Assembly: GCA_017937655.1 (NCBI GenBank)
Contig: JAGBDE010000045.1
Span: forward strand, 1 to 53,699
Origin: Clostridia bacterium
GTDB lineage: Bacteria > Bacillota > Clostridia > Christensenellales > Aristaeellaceae
Reading direction: 5' to 3'
Length of the DNA: 53,699 bases
Below are positions 31,681 through 40,564 of this stretch, piece after piece; position 1 is the stretch's first letter; the number at the start of each line of letters is the position of its first letter. A program made the position numbers and the translations under genes. The notes beneath the pieces are model-generated. The model searched no databases. It was given only the letters and a program-made list of their open reading frames with translations, and had not been told where the DNA came from.

Positions 31681-33072
31681 ATGGTACGTAAAAACCAAAA
31701 ATTCTTGAACCAGCTGAATATTTTAAGCGACGGCATTGTGGTTGTTGCTTGCTATATTTTCTCTTCCTGGCTGTGGCTGGATGTGGTTCGTAAAAATGTT
31801 GCCAATATGGCTTCTGTTAGCTGGAGCACCTGCTGGGCAGCCGTGGCATACGCCATTTTAACAGTGTGTATCCTCAGCTTTTTTGGCTTGTATCATACTT
31901 CCCGTACTCACCGCAGAAAGAATGAAGCCCTCACCATTTCTGCTGCAAACGCCGTGGCCCTCGCTGCGGCTGCCGCTATGCTGTTTGTGTTCCGCCTGGA
32001 GGATTTCTCCCGCGGCGTGTTGGCTGTGTACTATGTGACCAGCACCATTCTGCTGTACATGAAACGGTACGTGCTTCGCCGGATTTTGCGCCGGATGCGT
32101 GCCAAGGGCTTCAATTTGAAGCATATGCTGGTCATCGGCAGCGGCGACCTGGCTCGGCGGTACATGGAAAGCGCCAAGGCCGACAAGACTCTGGGCATCA
32201 ACATCAGCGACCACCTGACCCCCGACCCCGGCTTTGCGGAGCTGCTGGAAGAAAAACTCCACGGCGACGCGGTGGACGAGGTCATCATGGCCCTGGAACC
32301 CTCCGAGCTTGGCTCCACCGAGGAAATCATCGCCATTTGCGAAAAGAGCGGCACCAAGATCAGCGTCATCCCCTTCTATAACGACATTATCCCCACCCGT
32401 CCCACCATTGACGTGGTGGGCCCCATGAAGCTGATCCGCCTGCGCACCACCCCTCTGGACGAGCCCTTCAACGCGGTGCTCAAGCGGGGCTTTGACATCG
32501 TGGCCAGCGCCCTCATGCTGATCGTGGCCAGCCCCATCATGCTGCTGACCGCGCTGCTCATCAAGCTGTCCAGCCCCGGCCCCATCCTGTTCAAGCAGGA
32601 GCGGGTGGGCTATAACAAAAAGATCTTCACCATGCTCAAGTTCCGCAGCATGCGGGTCAACGACAGGGAAGAAAGCGGCTGGTCCAAAAACAGCGACAGC
32701 CGCCGCACCTGGATTGGAAGCATTATCCGCAAATGCAGCATCGACGAGCTTCCGCAGCTGCTGAACGTGCTCAAGGGCGATATGAGCCTGGTGGGCCCCC
32801 GGCCGGAAATTCCCTTCTTTGTGGAGCAGTTCCGGGAAACCGTGCCCCTGTACATGGTCAAAAACCAGGTGCGGCCCGGCATCACCGGATGGGCCCAGGT
32901 CAACGGCCTCCGGGGCGATACCTCCATCCCGGAGCGGATCAAGCATGACCTTTGGTACATCGAGAACTGGTCCTTCCGGCTGGATATTGTGATTTTGCTG
33001 CGCACGGTGTTTGGCGGCATGATCAACCAGGAAAAGCTGGGCAAAGTTGCCTCTGAGGAGGAAGCCGCCTGA
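31681..33072 (+). CDS. Exopolysaccharide polyprenyl glycosylphosphotransferase (WcaJ/CpsE type)
   Basis: A 463-residue membrane enzyme that would start polysaccharide synthesis by moving sugar-1-phosphate onto undecaprenyl phosphate. I start it at ATG 31681 (GGAG nine bases before). Four or five membrane segments occupy the first ~135 residues, then a soluble Rossmann-like part with LVIGSGDLARRY. A further TM hairpin near 275 leads to the catalytic domain with KQERVGYNKKIFTMLKFRSM, CSIDELPQLLNVLKGDMSLVG, PRPE and RPGITGWAQVNGLRG, all hallmarks of the bacterial sugar transferase family. It overlaps the next glycosyltransferase gene by one base. Confidence 0.93.
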   Translation: MVRKNQKFLNQLNILSDGIVVVACYIFSSWLWLDVVRKNVANMASVSWSTCWAAVAYAILTVCILSFFGLYHTSRTHRRKNEALTISAANAVALAAAAAMLFVFRLEDFSRGVLAVYYVTSTILLYMKRYVLRRILRRMRAKGFNLKHMLVIGSGDLARRYMESAKADKTLGINISDHLTPDPGFAELLEEKLHGDAVDEVIMALEPSELGSTEEIIAICEKSGTKISVIPFYNDIIPTRPTIDVVGPMKLIRLRTTPLDEPFNAVLKRGFDIVASALMLIVASPIMLLTALLIKLSSPGPILFKQERVGYNKKIFTMLKFRSMRVNDREESGWSKNSDSRRTWIGSIIRKCSIDELPQLLNVLKGDMSLVGPRPEIPFFVEQFRETVPLYMVKNQVRPGITGWAQVNGLRGDTSIPERIKHDLWYIENWSFRLDIVILLRTVFGGMINQEKLGKVASEEEAA

Positions 33073-33944
33073 TGACCATTTCCGTGATCATTCCCACCTG
33101 TAACGCGGGTGAATATTTGCAGCCGCTGCTTTCCCGCCTCCGGGAGCAGACCTTGCCCCCGGACGAGATTTTGGTGGTGGACTCTGCCTCCACGGACGGT
33201 ACCGTGGCTCTGGCGGAAAGCCTGGGGGCTCGGGTCATTTCCATCCCCCGGGAAAGCTTTGACCACGGCGGCACCCGGCACATGGCGGCCATGGAAGCCC
33301 GGGGCGATATCCTGCTGTTTTTGACCCAGGACGCCATGCCGGTGGATGACAGCTACATCCGCCAGCTGACCGCCCCCTTTCAGGATGAGACCGTGGCCGC
33401 GGTGGGCGGCAGGCAGGTGGCCCGGGAGGACGCCCGGCCCTTTGAAAAGGAAGTGCGGGCCTTCAACTATCCGGCGGAAAGCCGGGTGTGGGACGCATCC
33501 GCCATTTCGGAGCGGGGCGTGAAGGCCTTCTTCATCTCCGACGTGTGTGCCGCCTACCGGCGCAGCGCCTACGAGGCAGTGGGCGGATTCCGCCGACCCC
33601 TCATGACCAACGAGGACATGCTCATGGCCGCCGCTTTGCTGGATGCAGGCTTCAAGCTGGCCTACCAGGCAGAGGCGGCGGTGTACCACTCCCACCGGTT
33701 CACCCTTTCCCAGGAATACCGGCGAAACCGTCTCATCGGCCGGGTGCTGGAAAGGCACAGCGCCGAACTCCATCACGCCCGGGAGACCGGCGAGGGCCTC
33801 CGGCTGGTGAAACACGTACTCAAACAGCTTTTTCGCAAGGGGCATGTGCTGGAATGCTTTGCCTTTTGTATGAATTGCGGCGCGCGGCTCCTGGGCAACC
33901 GGGTCGGCCGCAGAATGGAAAGAAAGGCGATGGAACATATATAA
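33072..33944 (+). CDS. Family 2 glycosyltransferase (rhamnosyltransferase-like)
   Basis: A 290-residue GT-A enzyme beginning MTISVIIPTCNAGEYLQPLL. It shows the nucleotide-sugar motif VVDSASTDGT, then TQDAMPVDD in the metal-binding DxD place, and MTNEDMLMAAALLDAG with the catalytic acid. The HGGTRH segment is typical of RfbF/WbbL-like rhamnosyltransferases. Its ATG overlaps the sugar transferase stop (TGATG), so they are translated together and likely act in the same surface polysaccharide pathway. A clear terminator follows. Confidence 0.9.
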   Translation: MTISVIIPTCNAGEYLQPLLSRLREQTLPPDEILVVDSASTDGTVALAESLGARVISIPRESFDHGGTRHMAAMEARGDILLFLTQDAMPVDDSYIRQLTAPFQDETVAAVGGRQVAREDARPFEKEVRAFNYPAESRVWDASAISERGVKAFFISDVCAAYRRSAYEAVGGFRRPLMTNEDMLMAAALLDAGFKLAYQAEAAVYHSHRFTLSQEYRRNRLIGRVLERHSAELHHARETGEGLRLVKHVLKQLFRKGHVLECFAFCMNCGARLLGNRVGRRMERKAMEHI

Positions 33945-34001
33945 TTGATGATTTTTTTGACAAGCTAAAGCAAATTTATAAATGTATTTGCTTCTGATAC
34001 G

Positions 34002-34033
34002 AGCCCATAAAAGCTTTATGGGCTTATTTTTTC
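34002..34033 (+). terminator. Rho-independent terminator after glycosyltransferase
   Basis: Perfect 10-bp stem AGCCCATAAA / TTTATGGGCT with a three-base loop, followed by a T-rich tract. Confidence 0.92.
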
Positions 34034-34034
34034 T

Positions 34035-34063
34035 TTGCCCTTCCCTGAAAAATCCGCTATAAT
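34035..34063 (+). promoter_or_regulatory. Promoter of second GH31 gene
   Basis: -35 TTGCCC (34035-34040), 17-base spacer, -10 TATAAT (34058-34063), directly after the preceding terminator. Confidence 0.7.
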
Positions 34064-34114
34064 GGGCCCAACAGTTACAATCAAAAATCCCCTCCATGAA
34101 AGGAGCGTTTCCTC

Positions 34115-36085
34115 ATGAGCAAAATCACCGCTACGGACAGATCCGTGCTTTTCCAGATGCGGGACCAGATGATCCTGTTTGAGCCCTACGGGCCGGATAC
34201 CATCCGGGTGCGGGCCACCCGCAACGGCACCTTCTCCGACGAAAGCTGGACGCTGCTGCCGCCGCTGCCTAGCGGAGAGGTGACCGCTTTCACCGACGGC
34301 CAGACCGCCAGTCTGACGGTGGGCAGCCTGAAGATGGAGCTGTGGATGATCTGGAACCAGCCCCATTACCGGTTCCTGCGAGATGGCAAGGAGATTCTCC
34401 ATTCCCGGGAGGAGGGCGACCAGACCATGAAGTACGTCCACACCGGCGGTGACAACTATCGGGTGCGGGCGATGTTTGAAGCCAAGGAGGGTGAGCACTT
34501 CTACGGCCTGGGCCAGGAGCAGCAGCCCTGCCTGGACCGGAAGGGCACCGCCACGGACATCATACACTACAACACCAAGTCCACCTTACCCGGCGTGTAC
34601 TCCTCCCTGGGGTACTATTTCCTGTGGAACAATCCCTCCCCCGGCCGGGTGGATCTGGGCCGCAACCACACCCTTTGGCAGTCCGACAGTGCTTACCAGG
34701 TGGACTATATCCTAGCTGCGGCTGCCACGCCGGCCTTCGCCATGCGGCGGTACGCGGAGCTGACAGGCTTCAGCCCGGAAATGCCCCCCTGGGCCGCCGG
34801 CTTCTGGCAGTGCAAGCTCCGCTACGAAAGCCAGGACGATCTGCTGGATGTGGCCCGGAAATACCATCAGATGGGCGTGCCGGTGGACGCCATCGTCATT
34901 GACTATTTCCACTGGACGGAGCAGGGCAACTGGGAGTTTGAACCCTCCCTCTGGCCCGACCCCAAGGCCATGTGCGATGAGCTTTACTCCATGAACATCC
35001 GCCCGGTGGTCAGCATCTGGCCCACCATCAACCCAGCCAGCAAAAACTGGGGCCCTATGAACGACGAAAACATGCTGGTGCGCACCGAAAACGGCCAGTA
35101 CGGCACCTTCGATTTCTACGGCCAACAGACCTTTATCGACCCCACCAACCCCCGCACCCGGGAGTACGTGTGGGAGCAGGTGAAGAAAAACTACTACGAC
35201 TACGGCATTCGCACCTTCTGGCTGGATGAGGCCGAGCCGGAAGTCCATCCCCAGCAGTTTGGCCACCTGAGATTCCATATAGGAAACGGCGCCCAGATGG
35301 CCATGCTCTACCCCTACTATTACTGCAAAACCTTCTACGACGGTCTGAAAAGCGTGGGCGAAACCGAGATCGTCAGCCTGACCCGGGCGGCCTACCCGGG
35401 CAGCCAGAAGTTTGGGGCCATCGTCTGGAACGGCGATATCCCCTCCACCTGGCAGGCCCTGCGGGAGTCCGTGGTCAGCGGCCTTTCCATGGGCATGTGC
35501 GGCATCCCCTGGTGGAACAGTGACATCGGCGGTTTCTTCTTTGGCGATATCGAGTCCGACTTCTTCCGGGAGCTGATTGTCCGCTGGTTCCAGTTCGGCC
35601 TGTTCTGCCCGGTGATGCGCCTCCACGGCAGCCGCAACCGCACCAAAAACCAGGTGGATCGGCATCCCGGGGTGAAGGAACGCTCCGGCGGCGACAACGA
35701 GATCTGGTCCTTCGGCGAGAGAAACACGCCCATTCTGGCGGATCTTATCCACCTGCGCCAGCGCATGAAGCCCTATGTGCTCCGCTGCGCCAAGGCATCC
35801 AGCCAGACCGGCGAGCCCATCATGCGACCCATGTTCTTTGACTTCCCCGAGGACGACATCTGCTACACCCTGGACGACCAGTACATGTTCGGCCCGGACA
35901 TCCTGTTTGCGCCCATCCTGGAAAGCGGCGTCACGGAGCGGCAGGTGTATCTGCCCAAAAGCCGATGGGTCAGCGCCCGGGACAAGACCGTCCTGGAGGG
36001 CGGCCGCACCGTCACCTGCCACGCGGAGCTTCATGAGTTCATTGCCTTTGTCCGGGAAGGGGCAGAGGTGGCCGAGATTTTCTGA
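34115..36085 (+). CDS. Glycoside hydrolase family 31 (alpha-xylosidase/glucosidase, YicI-like)
   Basis: A 656-residue enzyme with AAGGAGCG before its ATG. The GH31 barrel has VDAIVIDYFHWTEQGNW, the nucleophile Asp in FWLDEAEPE, and the acid/base Asp in WNGDIPSTW; PWWNSDIGGFF and RWFQFGLFCPVMRLHGSR follow. This form matches bacterial alpha-xylosidases and related enzymes. At 656 residues it is shorter than the usual 750-800 and seems to have a reduced C-terminal part. No signal peptide. It is single-gene transcribed: own promoter before, two-way terminator after. The CE1-type esterase next door, convergent, may act on related plant glycans. Confidence 0.93.
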   Translation: MSKITATDRSVLFQMRDQMILFEPYGPDTIRVRATRNGTFSDESWTLLPPLPSGEVTAFTDGQTASLTVGSLKMELWMIWNQPHYRFLRDGKEILHSREEGDQTMKYVHTGGDNYRVRAMFEAKEGEHFYGLGQEQQPCLDRKGTATDIIHYNTKSTLPGVYSSLGYYFLWNNPSPGRVDLGRNHTLWQSDSAYQVDYILAAAATPAFAMRRYAELTGFSPEMPPWAAGFWQCKLRYESQDDLLDVARKYHQMGVPVDAIVIDYFHWTEQGNWEFEPSLWPDPKAMCDELYSMNIRPVVSIWPTINPASKNWGPMNDENMLVRTENGQYGTFDFYGQQTFIDPTNPRTREYVWEQVKKNYYDYGIRTFWLDEAEPEVHPQQFGHLRFHIGNGAQMAMLYPYYYCKTFYDGLKSVGETEIVSLTRAAYPGSQKFGAIVWNGDIPSTWQALRESVVSGLSMGMCGIPWWNSDIGGFFFGDIESDFFRELIVRWFQFGLFCPVMRLHGSRNRTKNQVDRHPGVKERSGGDNEIWSFGERNTPILADLIHLRQRMKPYVLRCAKASSQTGEPIMRPMFFDFPEDDICYTLDDQYMFGPDILFAPILESGVTERQVYLPKSRWVSARDKTVLEGGRTVTCHAELHEFIAFVREGAEVAEIF

Positions 36086-36091
36086 GCATAA

Positions 36092-36136
36092 AAACAACCC
36101 CAGCCGCCGCCAGAAACCGGTAGTGGCTGGGGTTTT
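36092..36136. terminator. Bidirectional terminator
   Basis: AACCCCAGCC (36096-36105) pairs with GGCTGGGGTT (36125-36134), with A on one side and T on the other. It serves the GH31 gene and the convergent esterase gene. Confidence 0.88.
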
Positions 36137-36147
36137 GTGATTCTTTG

Positions 36148-37077
36148 TTACTCCGCAAAAAAGTCCGGCAGGGCGTGATAGGCGTAGTGGCGCACTTCCT
36201 CCACGGAATGCCAGCCGCCGTCCTTCAGGCCGTAGAAAATGTTGGTGCCGAAGCGGAACGCATCCTGCTGCTTTTGCATGGCGTGGATCTGGGCGTCCAC
36301 CGCGTCCCAGGCGATGTCATTGGAGCCGGTGATGCAGTAGATCAGGTAATCTTCGGGGGTGAAGCCCTGCTGCTGCACGGCCCGGGCCAGCTTCCGGGCA
36401 GTGGTCATGGGGTAGTACACGCCGCCCCGACGGCCCTCGATCCAGCTGTCGCCGCTGAGGGGCAAAAACCAGCCGAAGCAGGAAAGGGCCTGCTGGAAGG
36501 CGTACCAGGTGGTCACGCTGCCCATGGAAAATCCGCCGATGCCCCGGTGTGCCCGGCTGGCGGCAAAGCCGTCCATGTCAGCGGAGGGAGCGTAGGTGCG
36601 GTAGCGGCCTTCCACCTCCGGCAGGATGCAGCCTTTCATCTCGCCCATGAAGGCGGCGGTACACACGCCGGAAAAGTCCACGGAGATGTCCCCGCTGTCC
36701 GGCGGGTAGTAGGTGGGCGCCACCACGATCATGGGGGCGATTTCCCCATTCTGGATGGAATGGTCCAGCATCCGCACGAAGGGGCCGTCCTGTGGCAGAT
36801 ACTCCTCCGGGCTTCCGCCGCCGCCATGGATCATGTACAGAATGTTGTAACGTTTGTCCGGGTTCCGGTCGTACTCCCAGGGCAGATACACCAGGCAGTA
36901 CTTGCGGCAGGTTTCCCCGGGCCGGCCCAGCCGCGGGGCGGTGTATTCCACCCGCTCCACCCGTCCGGCTTTGGCGGCAGGGGCGGCAAAGTATTCCTGG
37001 GGGATCTGCCGGATCTGATCGATGTACCCGGGGCGGGTCTCGGTGGCGCTTAAGTGAAATGCGTCGTAAATGGCCAT
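36148..37077 (-). CDS. CE1-type esterase (feruloyl/enterochelin esterase-like)
   Basis: A 309-residue alpha/beta hydrolase, starting at ATG 37077 behind AAGGAGC. Landmarks: YNILYMIHGGGGSPEEY (oxyanion region), IGGFSMGSV (nucleophile Ser), TGSNDIAWD (acid Asp) and GGWHSVEEV (catalytic His), as in xylan-linked feruloyl and acetyl esterases. No signal peptide is visible, so it should act in the cytoplasm, perhaps on esterified oligosaccharides released from plant cell walls. It is convergent with the GH31 gene and divergent from the acetyltransferase gene. Confidence 0.87.
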   Translation of the reverse strand: MAIYDAFHLSATETRPGYIDQIRQIPQEYFAAPAAKAGRVERVEYTAPRLGRPGETCRKYCLVYLPWEYDRNPDKRYNILYMIHGGGGSPEEYLPQDGPFVRMLDHSIQNGEIAPMIVVAPTYYPPDSGDISVDFSGVCTAAFMGEMKGCILPEVEGRYRTYAPSADMDGFAASRAHRGIGGFSMGSVTTWYAFQQALSCFGWFLPLSGDSWIEGRRGGVYYPMTTARKLARAVQQQGFTPEDYLIYCITGSNDIAWDAVDAQIHAMQKQQDAFRFGTNIFYGLKDGGWHSVEEVRHYAYHALPDFFAE

Positions 37078-37107
37078 GATGGCTCCTTCCTGCGGAAAAA
37101 ACCGCAC

Positions 37108-37136
37108 TTGTGCTTTCGTATTTGGTCAGGTATAAT
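37108..37136 (+). promoter_or_regulatory. Promoter of AAC(3)-family gene
   Basis: -35 TTGTGC (37108-37113), 17-base spacer, -10 TATAAT (37131-37136). Confidence 0.7.
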
Positions 37137-37161
37137 CATTATATCAAAGGAGGCCGCAAAA

Positions 37162-37962
37162 ATGTATACCAAAAATGATCTTTTGCAGTATCTTCGTGAC
37201 GCCGGGCTCACCGGCCGGGAAACCATTCTGATCCATTCCTCCATGAAGTCCATCGGCCCGGTGGAGGGCGGCGCGGACACCGTGCTGGACGCATGGATGG
37301 AGTTTTTCGCCGATGGCCTGCTGCTGCTTCCCACCCACACCTGGGCCAATGTGGACCGGGGCGAGGTGGATTTCGACCCCGCCACCAGCCAGGCCTGCAT
37401 CGGCATTTTGCCCAATCTGTTTTTCCGCCGGCCGGGGGTGAAGCGGTCGCTGCATCCCACCCATTCCATGGCGGGCTATGGCGCCGACGCGGCGGACTAT
37501 CTCAAGGGCGAGGAATTCACCTGCTCTCCCTGCGCCCCCGGCGGATGCTACGACCGTCTGCGCGCCCGGGGCGGAAAGATTCTGCTGGTGGGCGTGACCC
37601 ATGCCCGGAACACCTTCATCCACGGCGTGGAGGAACTTTTGGCTGTGCCCCGCCGCCTGACGGACAAGCCGGTGCGCACCACCGTGCTCCAGCCCGACGG
37701 CACCCGCCGGGTGGTCTGGATGCGCCGCCACCACAACGAGCAGCAGCCCCTTATTTCCGAGGATTTCATCAAGCTGGATCGGGCCCTGGAGGAATGCGGC
37801 GCCACCCGGGTGGTGTCCTTCGGCGACGCCCGCTGCATCCTCTGCGACGCCCAGCGCACCTTTGAGGTCATCCGGTACATTCTGGCTCCGGATCCGGAGT
37901 GCATTATTACCAAGCCGGAGATTTTGCCGGAGCAGTGGGCGGGGTTTGTGGCCGAAAAGTAA
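37162..37962 (+). CDS. AAC(3)-family N-acetyltransferase
   Basis: A 266-residue protein starting at ATG 37162 with AAAGGAGG upstream. It shows the aminoglycoside 3-N-acetyltransferase family pattern: ILIHSSMKSIGPVEGGADTV near the start, LLPTHTWAN, and SLHPTHSMAGYG with the conserved His. Chromosomal members in Clostridia are often of unknown substrate, and the family label does not by itself mean antibiotic resistance. It has its own promoter and stands alone. Confidence 0.9.
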   Translation: MYTKNDLLQYLRDAGLTGRETILIHSSMKSIGPVEGGADTVLDAWMEFFADGLLLLPTHTWANVDRGEVDFDPATSQACIGILPNLFFRRPGVKRSLHPTHSMAGYGADAADYLKGEEFTCSPCAPGGCYDRLRARGGKILLVGVTHARNTFIHGVEELLAVPRRLTDKPVRTTVLQPDGTRRVVWMRRHHNEQQPLISEDFIKLDRALEECGATRVVSFGDARCILCDAQRTFEVIRYILAPDPECIITKPEILPEQWAGFVAEK

Positions 37963-37971
37963 ATGGGGACA

Positions 37972-38214
37972 GTACTTTCTTTTTCTGAGAAAAAGAAAGT
38001 ACCAAAGAAAAAGCTCTCTTCTTTTCTTTTCAGTGAAAAGAAAAGAAGCAAAAGAAAACCGGCTTCTACCCGGGGGAAAGGGTGGAAAGCTGGTTTTCCT
38101 TTTTTGTTGCTTTTGTTGGATGGCTCCATGGGGCTGGACTCCATAAGGAGCACATCCCCCGGAAACCGTCCAGAAAATAACGGTTTTCTTTTGGTTCTTT
38201 TCTCAAAAAAGAAC
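37972..38214 (+). repeat. Palindromic intergenic repeat, copy D (long form)
   Basis: About 243 bp. It has two left hairpins, GTACTTTCTTTTTCTGAG... (37972-38002) and a CTTCTTTTCTTTTCAGTG... type (about 38018-38050). The GCTTC / GAAAGC centre, the conserved GGGGCTGGACTCC block and a right hairpin (38194-38214) follow. It ends on the last base of the RHH gene's stop codon. Confidence 0.88.
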
Positions 38215-38405
38215 TACTCCCCCTTTTTCTCCAGAATCAACCGCTCTACGTATTCGCCGCTGGTCAGGCCCAGCCGGGCGGCGCGGCGGGCCGCCAGCTG
38301 ATAGGCCTCCCGGCTCATGCGCAGGCAGACGCTCAGCTTGTTGGGCTCGTAAAGGAGAAAGGGTACGTCCAAGTTCTGGGTATCCCTGAATAGCTTGCTT
38401 TTCAT
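38214..38405 (-). CDS. Small ribbon-helix-helix protein
   Basis: A 63-residue protein, GGAGGG eight bases before ATG 38405. The pattern LSVCLRMSREAYQLAARRAA followed by LGLTSGEYVERLILEK is a ribbon-helix-helix: a short strand then two helices around a Gly turn. It may be a DNA-binding regulator of the CopG/Arc type. No toxin partner is adjacent; repeat copy D follows the stop. Confidence 0.75.
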   Translation of the reverse strand: MKSKLFRDTQNLDVPFLLYEPNKLSVCLRMSREAYQLAARRAARLGLTSGEYVERLILEKKGE

Positions 38406-38503
38406 GATTCGTCCCTCCGATGCATCCTATGCCCGGGGCAAAAGATGGTTCCCGGGAAAAGAATTCCCGGGGCGGTTTGCGGGTATGCATATCGGGCCAA
38501 GTG

Positions 38504-38512
38504 TGCTATAAT
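38504..38512 (+). promoter_or_regulatory. Extended -10 promoter of the surE cluster
   Basis: TGC-TATAAT (38504-38512). No good -35 at 17 bases, but the TGn extension can replace it. It supports TTG 38551, which has AAGGAGG eight bases before, as start of the next gene. Confidence 0.55.
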
Positions 38513-38550
38513 GTAAGATGGTTTTGACTGTGCATAAGGAGGCGACGGAT

Positions 38551-38901
38551 TTGCTGGGAGGTATTTTGCGCTTTGCCATCACGGCGGCGGCCATTCCGCT
38601 GTGCGCAAAGTTTATGGATGGCGTCAGCCTGATCAGCATGGAGAACGCCATCATTCTGGGCGTGATCCTGGCGGTGGGCTATACGCTGCTGCGGCCGGTG
38701 GTGCGGCTTTTGCTCAGCGTGGTAAACTTTTGCACCCTGGGCCTCTTGTACGTGGCCGTGGACGCCTGGCTGGTTTGGACGGCGGCGAAGCTGGTAGAAA
38801 ACAGCGTGGTGTTTGACAATTACTGGTGGGCGCTGGCGGTATCGCTGGTGATTAACCTGGGGCGCACCGCGGTGGACGTACTGACGGACAAGAAACGCTA
38901 A
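38551..38901 (+). CDS. Small membrane protein (phage holin IV-like family)
   Basis: A 116-residue protein with about four membrane segments (roughly residues 3-22, 28-48, 55-80 and 90-110). The layout and the PVVRLLLSVVNFCTLGLLYV segment match the small membrane family annotated as phage holin family 4 or Mycobacterium YvlD-type. I start it at TTG 38551; ATG 38518 lies between the -10 and the ribosome site and is less likely. It is ten bases upstream of surE and probably in the same transcript. Confidence 0.75.
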   Translation: MLGGILRFAITAAAIPLCAKFMDGVSLISMENAIILGVILAVGYTLLRPVVRLLLSVVNFCTLGLLYVAVDAWLVWTAAKLVENSVVFDNYWWALAVSLVINLGRTAVDVLTDKKR

Positions 38902-38911
38902 AGGAGCAACT

Positions 38912-39679
38912 ATGCATATTTTGCTTGTGAATGACGACGGCATCGGCGCGGTGGGCATCATGGCGCTGCTGCGGGCTGCGGAAAAGCGGGGCCATCGGGT
39001 GACCATGTGCGCCCCCGCCAGCCAGATGAGCGCTGCCAGCCAGCGCATCACCCTGAGCGAGCCCATCATGGTGCGGGAATATCCTGTGGCGGATAGCGGC
39101 TGCACGGCCTGGGCCATCGCCGGCACCCCGGCGGACTGCGTGCGGGTGGCCCTCTGCCCCGGCGGCCTGGTCACCGATCCGGTGGACATGGTGATCAGCG
39201 GCATCAACAAGGGCGAGAACGCGGGCACCGCGGTGTATTACAGCGGCACGGTCAGCGCCGCCCGGGAGGCTTCTTTGCTGGGCATCCGGGCCATTGCGGC
39301 GTCCGTTCTGGTGGGAGCCGATCCGGCGTACCTGGACGGCCTGGCAGACTTTGTGATCGAAGTGGCACAGCGTTACCTAAGCGCCCCCTTCACCCCGGCG
39401 GACGTGCTGAACATCAACGCGCCCAGGCTGCCCCGGGAAAAGTGGGCGGGGGTGCACTATGCGCCTTTGTCCCGTGCCCATTTTCAGGACAGCTATGACC
39501 GGCGGCACCATCCCCGGGTGGGCAGCTATTTCTGGCTGGCCGATACGGACTTCACCGCGCCCCCGGAAGAGGGCAGCGACCTTTGGTACCTGCAGCGCGG
39601 CTGCACGGTGCTCACCTTGATCTCCACCCCCACCTGCGCCCCGGAAAGCGCTTTCCGGGAGATGAATCTGCTTGGCTGA
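38912..39679 (+). CDS. surE: 5'/3'-nucleotidase SurE
   Basis: A 255-residue enzyme beginning MHILLVNDDGIGAVGIMAL. The DD pair (metal ligands), PASQMSAASQRIT, GTPADCVRVAL and VISGINKGENAGTAVYYSGT are all SurE signatures. It removes phosphate from nucleoside monophosphates in the cytoplasm. AAGGAGC precedes the start. The downstream RpiR regulator follows by 18 bases. Confidence 0.96.
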   Translation: MHILLVNDDGIGAVGIMALLRAAEKRGHRVTMCAPASQMSAASQRITLSEPIMVREYPVADSGCTAWAIAGTPADCVRVALCPGGLVTDPVDMVISGINKGENAGTAVYYSGTVSAAREASLLGIRAIAASVLVGADPAYLDGLADFVIEVAQRYLSAPFTPADVLNINAPRLPREKWAGVHYAPLSRAHFQDSYDRRHHPRVGSYFWLADTDFTAPPEEGSDLWYLQRGCTVLTLISTPTCAPESAFREMNLLG

Positions 39680-39697
39680 TACAGGGAGGAATTTGTT

Positions 39698-40564
39698 TTG
39701 CAGGACCATCAGCGTCTGATCCGGCGGCTTAACCTGAGCCAGAAACCCCTGAGCAAGGGGCAGCGGCGCATTGCCGAGTTTATTGCCGCCAGCCCGGAAA
39801 AGGCCAGCAGCATGACCGCGGCCATGCTGGGCAGCCATTGCGGCGTCAGCGAGAGCACCGTGGTGCGCTTTGCGGTGGCCATGGGCTACGAGGGCTACCC
39901 GGAGCTGCAGGAAAAGCTGCGGTCTCTGGTGCGGCAGCATCTGACCAGCGAGCAGCGCTTTGACCTGATGGCCAAAACCAGCCGGGAGGACGTTTTGCCC
40001 ACGGTGCTGAAAAACGACCTGCAAAACATGCGCAAAACCATGGAAGAGCTGAGCCCCGACGATTTTGACCGGGCGGTGGAAAGCCTGCTTTCCGCCCGGC
40101 GCATCTACGTGATGGGCCTCCGTTCTTCCGCGCCCCTGGCCCAGTTCATGTACCACTACCTCCACCAGATCCTGGAGGACGTGGTGCTGGTGCAGAACAC
40201 CACCGGGGACGTGATGGAGGAAATGGAGCGCATCGGCCAGGGGGACGTGCTGTTCTCCATCAGCTTTCCCCGGTATTCCAGCCGCACGCTGGAATGCATG
40301 CACTTTGCCCGGCAGAATGGGGCAAAGGTCATCGGCATGACGGACGGCGAGATGAGCCCCCTGAAGGAACTGAGCGACCTGTGCCTCTGCGCCCACACGG
40401 ACATGATCGGCTTTGTGGACAGCCTGGCCGCCCCCCTGTCGCTGATCAACGCGCTGGTGGTGGCCATCGGCATCAGCCGCAGGGGCGAGTTGGAAGAGCA
40501 TTTCAAACGGCTGGAGGGAATATGGAACGCGCACAGCGTCTATATTGACAATGCACATGAATAA
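39698..40564 (+). CDS. MurR/RpiR-family transcriptional regulator
   Basis: A 288-residue regulator starting at TTG 39698 with GGGAGG upstream. The N-terminal RpiR helix-turn-helix (LSKGQRRIAEFIAASPEKAS, then VSESTVVRFAVAMGYEGY) is followed by a SIS sugar-phosphate-binding domain (RIYVMGLRSSAPLAQF, then DVLFSISFPRYSSRT). It would sense a phosphosugar. Its stop overlaps the start of the next gene. Confidence 0.93.
   Translation: MQDHQRLIRRLNLSQKPLSKGQRRIAEFIAASPEKASSMTAAMLGSHCGVSESTVVRFAVAMGYEGYPELQEKLRSLVRQHLTSEQRFDLMAKTSREDVLPTVLKNDLQNMRKTMEELSPDDFDRAVESLLSARRIYVMGLRSSAPLAQFMYHYLHQILEDVVLVQNTTGDVMEEMERIGQGDVLFSISFPRYSSRTLECMHFARQNGAKVIGMTDGEMSPLKELSDLCLCAHTDMIGFVDSLAAPLSLINALVVAIGISRRGELEEHFKRLEGIWNAHSVYIDNAHE

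Noticed and set aside
37162-37962. AAC(3) gene as an acquired antibiotic resistance gene
   Set aside because: It has the GC content of its neighbours, its own chromosomal promoter and no mobile context; family membership alone does not show resistance.
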